Shown here one piece after another: positions 55,803 to 64,000 of a stretch of DNA of 64,000 nt (positions within the stretch are counted from its first letter, which is position 1; the number at the start of each line of letters is the position of its first letter). The notes beneath the pieces were generated by a model, which was not told the origin of the DNA, did no database searches, and saw only the letters and a program-made list of their open reading frames with translations. Both the position numbers and the translations under genes were made by a program. The stretch comes from Maylandia zebra (taxonomy: Eukaryota > Chordata > Actinopteri > Cichliformes > Cichlidae), in assembly GCF_041146795.1 (NCBI RefSeq), contig NC_135185.1, positions 10,027,529-10,091,528 on the forward strand, read 5' to 3'.

Positions 55803-58707
55803 CCAAGAAAACAGTCCTCATGAACTGGAAAAATAAAAATAATCTTAATTCTAACCAATATAGAAATTATCTATTAGATTACATTAGTCTTGATACAGCC
55901 TCTGCCACCACATCAGATCAATTGCTCTGGGCTCCTTTGATCAGCTCCATCACCTAGTGGGGGTGGGGGGTCATAGTTTGGTCCCGCCTTCACTGTTGTG
56001 ATTGGTGTGGGGGTAGGGACAGGCTTAGGGCATCGGGGGGTTCCCCGGAGGCATCTTCCTTGGGGGGCTCAACCCGGGGTAGCGGTCATGTCCGGTTAGG
56101 GGCTCTGTTGGCTCTCAGGTGACGGTTTCCTCGTGGCTGCGTGCAGCGGGGCTAGGGGAGGGTCTGTGCTGACGGACGTGGGTTACTGACCTGGTAGCCT
56201 GGCTGCCCCTGGGTGGGTCCGGGATGGGCGTGAGGTTCTGGGGGCGCTCAGTCTCTGGGCTGGGGCCCGGGCCGGGCCTCGGGGGCTTGGGTCCTGGTTG
56301 GTGTGTTGCCGGGGTTGTGGGCAGGTGGGTGCATGTGGGCCCAGCCCTGGAGCAGGGTGCCGCCGGTGCGTCGAGCCACCTGGGGGGCTCTTCAACTGGT
56401 GGGGGAGATTGTCACATCTTGCAGGAGCTTTCCTCTCTTCAGGAACTCTCTCTGCAGGAGGGGGAGATACAGGAGAGGTGGAGGAAGATCTCAGCCTGGA
56501 CGTCTATTGTCTTATGTAGTCTGGAAGATGAGTGGATGGTGGGGTGGGTGCAGTTTTCTCTGTGGTGGGGTTGGGTGGACTGTCCCGGGCTCTGTGGGGC
56601 CGGGAGGCGCTGCTGCACTGGGCCCCGGTCTGGATGGGCCTGGGCCCCCTTTCCCTGGTGGGTCGCGGAGTGTGGGAGTGCCTACTGGGGTCAGCGGGGC
56701 AGCTGGCCCCAGGGAGGGGTCACTGCCCCTCCCTTCCTTCCCTCCCCATCTCCAGCTGCCTCCCTCTTCCCGCTCCACCACAACCACCCACACATGCAGG
56801 GCCTTGGAGTAGGGGTATGTCACCAGGGTGCAGAGGAGGCTACCCCCCCCCCCCCCCCCCCCTCTGTCCCCTTCTGGCTGCCTCTGCCTCAATTTTATCC
56901 CACAACTTAGACATTCACATTACTCACACTCTCATTACACATACATATAGGATCTTGGGGGTGGGCACAATCACGGAGTCCATATTACCATCAGGGTGTA
57001 CACCTCACCCCTGGCGTCGTTGCCCACCTCTCAATTTTAAATACACTTAGACATTGAGGGCTAGCAGGAGGGACTATGCGCTTACCTGCTGCTCTCTGGC
57101 AGGTAGCTCCATGCCCTCCTGGGTTTTAAATGCACCTTAGAACACACATGCATCAACACTACAATGAGCGGGTGGAGGGAGGTTTGGAGTCTTCTCTCAC
57201 CCCCATTCTCTGCGGCCTGCTGGAGCGGGAGGGCTAGGAGGAGTTGGCCGTCCGACTGCCGTCTGGAGTGTGGGGCCTCCCTGCTGCTATGGAGTCGGGG
57301 CGGTCTGCCTCTCCCCACCGCAGGGAAAAGGGTAACACCACCTGGGTCTGGGTGCAGTTCCCCCCTCCAGGGGCAAGGGTACCTAGACTCGGTTTGTAGA
57401 GTACGCTTGGGGAGTGTGATCGTGTGTACAGCGTCTCTTTATGTCTGTCTCCACGTTGGTTGAGTGTGGAGTAAGTGCATATGAGAGCATGAGGGGGGGA
57501 ATGGATGTTTGTGTCTGTATGTGCCTGTATGTCTGTGTCTATATGTCAGGTTGGGTATCAGACGCCACCTCTCGGGGGACATCTCAGGCCCTCCAAGGTT
57601 TGGAGGCCTATCTCCACCCACCACCACTTCCCCTGCCAGTGGCGGACTCCCTCAGGTATCGGTGCGTTGGTGGTTCTTTGTGTCTGGGGATGGGCGTCCA
57701 GGTACACACCGGCTCACTCCTTGGCGGCCGCTTATCGGGGCCTGGAGCCTGGGGCTCGCTCCGGCCACTTCGGAGGTGGGGTGCCCCCGGCCTCTCGGCC
57801 TGGGGCTCGGTCACTCAGGCACAGGTGGCTGCCGGCGGAGCTCACGGGCGCGTCACTGCAACTCCCCCTGGCTTCTGCTCCGCGGCTGCTGAGTGAGCCC
57901 TCATCTGGGACTCTCCTCAGCTCTTACTGGGACAGTGGCGCGGCTGCCCCTCTGTTGGTCTTCCATGGTCTCTTCTGTTCTGGGGGCCTCTGGATGTCTG
58001 GAGTTTTGATCTCCTCCATACCTGCTTCATACCCTGGAGGACGGGGCTGTGGCTCCCCACACTCCCTAGCAGATCGTTACATGGAGAAACCTTTGGAATA
58101 CAAGCATGCTGATCCACACAGGTATGCACACAGGTGTACACACGGGTATTCACAGACGCGGATTACAGCTTTCTTGGCTGCTGCCTCAAAGCACATTGTG
58201 CGCTGTCTATCTTGCGTGCTGGACAATATTGTTTATTATTTAGTATCTACTGATATCTACTGCTAGCTAGTTTATTGTGATGGTGCTGTTTTTTTTATTA
58301 TGTTGCTCTTTGCTGTTTGCTTTCTCTTCTGTTTTTTTTCTCCATACAGGTGACCCAGGTGCTTTGTTTGTTTTTTGTTTTTTTTGTTTTTTTTCTTTCT
58401 TCCCCCCCTTCTCACCCTCTCTTCTCCCCTTTGGTTTTCTTTCTCTCCCTCTCTTTCTTTCATTCTCTCTCCCTCTCTTTCTTTCATTCTCTCTCCCTGT
58501 CCTATCCCCCAGTCATGTCTGTCCCGTTTGTAGCAACCGAAAATAAAATAAATTCATAATTATAATAAAGGTCAATCAAATGGACCAATATGGCAAGGCC
58601 ATGATGATCCACTTGGTAAAATAAATCCGCTTGGCATCTTTCTTGGCCTTAAGACAACAATTCTGATGGCTAAAGATCCAAACGGGACACAAAAAAAAAA
58701 AAAAAAA
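55803..58707 (+). mobile_element. Unclassified 2.9-kb GC-rich poly(A) retroposon
   Basis: AAGATTACATATTAG is repeated exactly at 55788-55802 and 58706-58720, a 15-bp target-site duplication. The insert ends in a run of about 17 A, so it arrived by LINE-type target-primed reverse transcription. The interior (about 55960-58530) is strongly G/T- or C/T-rich on the plus strand. Several overlapping open frames are best explained by low stop density, and none shows a domain. The last 150 bp are AT-rich. About 790 bp (57628-58424) recur at 62433-63222. I do not recognise the family. Confidence 0.75.
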
Positions 58708-58729
58708 GATTACATATTAGTGTGTGATG

Positions 58730-58815
58730 GTGGGAGAAGTTACAATGCTGTTTCTGCTCTGATCAGAGGAGATAAGACCTGCTGAGGCCTCGGACAGACT
58801 GATCAGCTGTGAGGA
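58730..58815. repeat. IRG 3'-flank module
   Basis: GAGAAGTTACAATGC and CCTGCTGAGGCCTCGGACAG match, inverted, the sequence after the plus-strand IRG pseudogene at 34.7 kb. Confidence 0.75.
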
Positions 58816-58928
58816 TGCAGTGAGATTATGAATTTTATTATTTTGAAACAAACACTGTCTAATTAGAACAAGTTAAAAGCTTGTTTGTAGATCTATGCTA
58901 GTTTCAAAAGTGTCACTACTTTACAAAA

Positions 58929-60528
58929 TCAGGCCAGAACTCTTTGAAAGACCCTCTGAGCATCATCAGCAAGTTCTCTGAGGATAATAGGCATAGCTTT
59001 CTCCATTACCCGATAACATCTGCCCCTTGGGATTGAGCCCACAACCGATTCAACGAAGTTTATCATGCTCAATGCAAAACGTAATTCAGATGTTACTCCA
59101 ACCTGGTTTACCTTCAGCAGGAGCTTCTCAGTTATTTCAGCTGCAGCCAGGGGTGACTTGATAACAGCACACAAATCGCTGTATGACAGACCTGTGCTGG
59201 CAGCAAGTTTCCACAGAGATGGGATATCAAGACCAAACGCATCTACCACCATTGCAATAATAATGTGCAGCCAAGGTAGATTAACAGAAACAGTTAGCCC
59301 AGGAACAGAAACATTTGGTCAACCAAAGCAGGCCACATTAGGTAATCGTAGATCCATAGCTTGTTTCTTCTTCTTGATGATCTCCAGGCTGATGTTGGGC
59401 ATGGCCAGCACAAAAGCATTCCTCTTGAGTTTAGGAAGTTGTCTCTCTAAGGTCTCATGTAGGAAAGAGAAATCGTACTTTCGAGGCTTAAAGCTGGACA
59501 CCAGGAACACCTTTGAACACTTGATGCCATGTGCCTGAAGACCTGTAATACAGAAGGAATCCATGTGACAGATTATTAAGATGGAGTTTATTAATTTATT
59601 TTAAGAAAATGTTCTTGTGAGATAGAGAGATGAGCTTGTAACATAGCAGAGGAAAAGAAACACCTTTATGTTGGTGGAGACCAAAAATGGTTTTTACTGG
59701 ACAAACAAATGAATAAAACAAACATCAGCCTAAAGTATGATATCAAACTGACGGGGCACAGCCACCTTCTCTCCTTATTTGTTTATTATTTTCCAGTCTA
59801 ACAGGCATTTTTCAGGACAAAGCTCAACAATGGTCTGACCTCTGCACTAAGTGCATGACTGTCATTAAGAACAGGACGATCAGTACGAGTGAAAAAGCAG
59901 CCAATGTCCAATGCAAACTTTGAAAGACCTCTAGAAGAGAAAACAGTGCAGTGAACATTTCTCTCTCTCTGGTATAAATAATCACACACTCACCTTGAGC
60001 ACAGTCTTCCCTGATCTTTGTAAGAGTCCTCTCTTTGCTGAAGTTTCTCTTTCTTCTCTCGGCTCTTAAATCTTTGTCAATCTTTGAACGAACAAAGTAG
60101 AACTTTTTCCCCATCTCCTGAATCTTCAGAGCGAGTTTCACATCATTTTCTGTGATGTGAGTCCCTGAGACGATGATAAAGAAGTAAAACATCCTAAATT
60201 CAACACGCTTCAGGTACTTCTCAGCTGGAAACATTGGCGTTCCGATTCCAGGAAGATCCCATAAAGTGACATTGGGATAGTCTGGATGTTTGTAGGCTGC
60301 AACCTCTGAGGTGGAGTCTCCATATGCAGGTGCAGCTTCATCATCTTCATCTGTTAAACCTCTGAAGGCATTTACAAAGGTGGATTTACCAGCACCGCTT
60401 TCTCCTGTGACGGCGATATTTAGTGGAATATTTCTTGTCTTTTTTAGATATTTTTTCTTTATCTTTGCAGCCGCTGCAGCAGTGTCGTAGTTTTCTATAA
60501 CCGATTTAACTCCAATTGGATCATTCAT
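58929..60528 (-). pseudogene. Second IRG gene, full length but with one in-frame TGA
   Basis: Two exons, 60528-59994 and 59542-58929, use the same phase-1 splice site as the intact IRG (GTGAGTG donor, TTACAG acceptor) and would give 382 codons. The G domain is intact: GESGAGKST (42-50), DLPGIGT (91-97), SKID. Exon 2 reads GLQAHGIKCSKVFLVSSFKP and ends DDAQRVFQRVLA. Codon 253 (59319-59321) is TGA, just where the hydrophobic linker begins; the frame is otherwise open to the normal stop. Around the stop (about 59290-59340) the sequence has diverged from the Ala-rich stretch of the intact copy. It is most simply a young pseudogene, or it encodes a truncated G-domain protein. Confidence 0.85.
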
Positions 60529-60540
60529 GCTCGCCTTTGA

Positions 60541-61585
60541 TTAGAGACAGAAGGTGTTATGGTAACAGTTTCTGAAGATATAAATCTGAGCAGACAGCAG
60601 TGTGCAGTAATAGAAGACCGCCCTGAGCTAAAACAGGAAGCTTTTGTCTACGGTCTCGGGTGGGAGATAATTTTTACCATATAAAGTCACATTTTACAGA
60701 TACCTGCACTCAGAGCAAGAAAGGAGGAGGCTTCAGTTGCATCATCCATGCTGTGCATGCTGAGTGCAGATTAACAGTGGCATTCATCAGAGTTTCTGCT
60801 GAAAGCCACAAATCAAACTGGCAGCATTTCAGAGCATTTGCATGTCGCCTGCACGTGGCCGACTTCCTGCCCTCCTCACCAACTCTGTGCTTCATGTGGC
60901 TTTCATAAAAAATAGATGCTGTGATGCAGATGATGTGATGCAGAGTGGAGCGCTGCGGCTGGGATGCTCAGAAATGCGCTATGGTGTAGGTGGTAGGATC
61001 TCGAACACCCACCAAACATGGCTACAGCCACGTGATCTCTCTGCTTGTACAACGCTCAGCGCATCAGTCACAACTGCATCCTTATCTGTAGATGAGGACA
61101 GTCTGTTCCATCAAGCTCACACTTCTGCGCTCAGTGTCAACTCTGAGTTTGATGGACCAATTGGAGCAGCAGCTACAGCGGGAGCACAAAGTGCTGCAGA
61201 TACAGAGGAGCAGAACTGTGAAGCCTCTTTCTTCACACTGCTGGACCTCCATCCATCTGCAGCTGTAGTCTAAAATCTAATCTGTTGCTTTTTGCTAGAT
61301 TTGCAGGAAGAACAAGAAGAAATGCTTTTCATATTTAGGAAACTGTAACATGAGGATATTACTCTATTGTGTAGCAGAATAAGTCTTTGGTTTAATAAAG
61401 CATTGCTGATTACTAGTTGGTAGCCAGTTGCTTTATGTAGTCCTACTATAAATAAAAACTGCTATCTGTTGCCCAGGTATCTGGGTTTCTGGTCACCTGA
61501 TTTCAGTAGATGTTAAAGGTTACATTTTACAGATAATTGCACTGAGAGCAGAAAAGGTGGGGGCCTCATCCATGCTGAGCAAGCT
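60541..61585. other. Upstream region of the second IRG, with an internal short duplication
   Basis: About 60 bp at 60688-60758 (ATTTTACAGATACCTGCACT...TCATCCATGCTG) recur imperfectly at 61524-61580, bracketing about 830 bp of unassigned sequence. No gene is recognisable. Confidence 0.4.
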
Positions 61586-61589
61586 TGAA

Positions 61590-63465
61590 ACCTGGACCCC
61601 CCGTAGCCGGTTACCAAGATTACGTGAAGTACCCTCAGAAGGTCTGCTAGATGATGTTAATGCAGCACTACGGACTATACCTACAGCCACGATTACCGAC
61701 ACTAACAAGCTGATCTACAATACGGCAGCAGTGATCAGTGAGATGCTTGGCTACAAGTTGAACAGCCACAAGGAGCAGTACCCTCCATGGAGAAGGAGGC
61801 TAGAGGCTAAGATCAAGGTAGCACGGAGGGAGGTTAGCCAACTATCGGAGTTGCAGAAAGGCGCGATGAAGAAGGTGCATAAGAAGTACAGGAAGCTGTC
61901 CATACCTGAGGCCTTGGAAACTGCCAAGCAACGACTCACAGCCTTGGCCAGCTACTTGAGGAGGTACACCAGAGAGATAGAAGGCAGGAGAATAAACCAG
62001 CTGTTCTCCACGGAACCAGCCAAGGTGTACTCTCAGTGGCAAGGGAACAATATGGGGAACAATATGAGAACAGCACCACCAAGGCTGGAGACGGAACAAT
62101 ACTGGAAGAGCATATGGGAGAAGGACGCAACCCATAACGGCAATGCACAGTGGCTAGTGGATCTGAGGGCAGACCATAGCAACCTCCCTGAACAGGGTCC
62201 AGTAACCATCACAGTGGCAGATATCCAAGAAAGGGTCTCCAGTATGAAGAGTTGGACAGCACCAGGGCTCTACATAGTTCACGCCTACTGGCTGAAGAAG
62301 CTGACTGCACTCCACGAGCGCCTGGCAGCACAAATGAACCAGCTGCTCGTTAACGAGAGAATGGCTAACCGAAGGTCGGACGGTCCTGATCCTCAAGGAC
62401 CCCCAGAAGGGACCGGTCCCCTCCAACTACCGACTTCCCCTGCCAGTGGCGGACTCCCTCAGGTATCGGTGCGTTGGTGGTTCTTAGTGTCTGGGGGTGG
62501 GCGTCCAGGTACACACCGGCTCACTCCTTGGCGGCCGCTTATCGGGGCCTGGAACCTGGGGCTCGCTCGGGCCACTTCGGAGGTGGGGTGCCCCCGGCCT
62601 CTCGGCCTGGGGCTCGGTCACTCAGGCACAGCTGGCTGCCGGCGGAGCTCACGGGCGCGTCACTGCAACTCCCCCTGGCTTCTGCTCCGCGGCTGCTGAG
62701 TGAGCCCTCATCTGGGACTCTCCTCAGCTCTTACTGGGACAGTGGCGCGGCTGCCCCTCTGTTGGTCTTCCATGGTCTCTTGTGTTCTGGGGGCCTCTGG
62801 ATGTCTGGAGTTTTGATCTCCTCCATACCTGCTTCATACCCTGGAGGACGGGGCTGTGGCCCCCCCCCCCCCCACACACTCCCTAGCAGATCGTTACATG
62901 GAGAAACCTTTGGAATACAAGCATGCTGATCCACACAGGTGTACACACGGGTATTCACAGACGCGGACTAAAGCTTTCTTGGCTGCTGCCTCAAAGCACA
63001 TTGTGCGCTGTCTATCTTGCGTGCTGCACAATATCGTTTATTATTTAGTATCTACTGTTATCTACTGCTAGCTAGTTTATTGTGATGGTGCTGTTTTTTT
63101 TATTATGTTGCTCTTTGCTGTTTGCTTTCTCTTCTGTTTTTTTTCTCCATACAGGTGACCCAGGTGCTTTGTTTTTTTTTTGTTTTTTCTTTCTTCCCCC
63201 CCTTCTCACCCTCTCTTCTCCCAATAACCTGCCTCAGTACTAAATGGAAGCTCCTGTCAGGCATCATATCGGCTAAGATGAACAGGCACATGGGTCAATA
63301 CATGAGTGGGGCACAGAAAGGGATTGGCAAGAATACCAGAGGCGCAAAACACCGGCTACTGGTAGACAGAACAGTCAGCCGAGACTGCAAGACCAGACTG
63401 ACCAACCTGTGCACTGCCTGGATTGATTACAAGAAGGCCTATGACTCAATGCCCCACAGCGGTTT
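61590..63465 (+). mobile_element. R2/R4-group-like LINE, interrupted by a GC-rich block
   Basis: The frame reads KLETWTPRSRLPRLREVPSE, then YPPWRRRLEAKIKVARREVS, KYRKLSIPEALETAKQRLTA and WTAPGLYIVHAYWLKKLTAL, the N-terminal and early RT region of a widespread LINE annotated as R2-like in fish. A frame change occurs near 62370. At 62432 the protein is cut within SNYR, where about 790 bp of GC-rich sequence intervenes. It resumes at 63223 (ITCLSTKWKLLSGIISAKMN ... WIDYKKAYDSMPH) and stops matching near 63465. Truncated at both ends. Confidence 0.75.
62433..63222 (+). repeat. Second copy of the GC-rich block (57628-58424) inside the LINE
   Basis: From TTCCCCTGCCAGTGGCGGAC to CTCTCTTCTCC it is almost identical to 57628-58424, with small differences such as a longer poly-C at 62860-62875 and a shorter CACAGGT repeat. 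No target duplication or poly(A) tail is present at the joins. Confidence 0.85.
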
Positions 63466-64000
63466 AACATATTGCCTGGTTCTGGCAAGGATTTGGGGAG
63501 CACTGGTCCACAGTTTGAAGTAGCTTGTCCAGAACTGCACCTGAGAACAGATGGTGATATATCAGAATACATTATTATTATTAACACTTGTAAAATAAAT
63601 AAATAAAAAAAAGCATATACAGTGCTGTGTAAAACAATTTTCCTCCTTTCTGATTTTGTTATGTTTTGCATATTTGTTACACTTTGTCAAAAATTCAAGG
63701 GCCTCTCAAGGCGTCGTTGTCGGCTACCAGTTTCACTGTCTGGGTTTAGCATTTCTTCTTTTTCCACAGTGACAGCACCCAACCAAACATTTTTTGTTTT
63801 AGTCGTTACTCGTTAAACATCACCATGCTACAGCTTTGGGTTTAGCAGTCATTTCAGCATGCACATGATATAGCTAGTAGTTAGAGGATATACATAAGGA
63901 GACTCTTTTAGTATGGTAAATAAAGAAACGGGGTCAGCCTGAGAAGAGGAAAGAATTCACACGGTATGATTTCTGGTAGTAATTCTAAATCTGTGCTGTT
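63466..64000. other. Window end, with a Tc1-like transposon end
   Basis: TA followed by CAGTGCTGTGTAAAACAATT (63620 onward, to about 63690) resembles a Tc1-type terminal repeat; no transposase or partner end lies in the window. The remainder is unassigned. Confidence 0.45.

Noticed and set aside
56224..58266. Long open frames in three registers in the 2.9-kb GC-rich insertion
   Set aside because: Several frames on both strands are open at once, which reflects few TA-rich stop codons. None shows a domain, a signal or splice structure.

Overview
This window looks like an accessory, repeat-rich segment of a ray-finned fish (teleost) nuclear genome. The evidence is spliced vertebrate immune genes set among typical teleost transposons: Tc1, pogo, Harbinger, hAT, piggyBac, L2 and Rex-type LINEs, DIRS, BEL/Pao and Polinton. 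A percomorph is likely, but the sequence alone does not fix the species.

Host genes are few and all immune-related. (1) A CCR6-like chemokine receptor runs off the left edge (1-932, minus). (2) An intact two-exon immunity-related GTPase (IRG) lies at 8486-9773, minus. (3) A spliced gene at 31008-31858, minus, encodes a secreted AID/APOBEC-like deaminase (SNAD-type candidate) with a signal peptide and a full HAE...PCxxxC zinc signature. (4) A second IRG at 58929-60528, minus, is disrupted by one in-frame TGA. IRG fragments lie on the plus strand at 29.6, 34.3 and 51.4 kb. Shared 3'-flanking modules show that these copies arose by local duplication followed by decay.

Between the genes the sequence is mostly stacked mobile elements. 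At 10.3-12.1 kb a Harbinger element carries relics of both its transposase and its Myb-like gene. At 12.4-17.2 kb an L2 LINE is interrupted by another LINE and a hAT MITE. At 18.56-23.90 kb a MITE contains a nearly pristine Tc1 transposon with an intact 340-aa transposase. That Tc1 holds a TA-flanked element of unknown family, and the same MITE also contains a pogo-like element. At 39.4-51.0 kb remnants of a Polinton/adintovirus-like element flank a DIRS retrotransposon. The DIRS is broken by a MITE, a LINE, a piggyBac-type element and two nested LTRs. At 55.8-58.7 kb a GC-rich, poly(A)-tailed, 2.9-kb insertion with a 15-bp target duplication matches no family I recognise. About 790 bp of it recurs inside a LINE reverse-transcriptase ORF at 62.4-63.2 kb.

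Intergenic stretches at 1-8.4 kb, 24-27 kb and 35-39 kb are AT-rich with only short repeats. All gene calls come from reading the sequence. No database search was possible.
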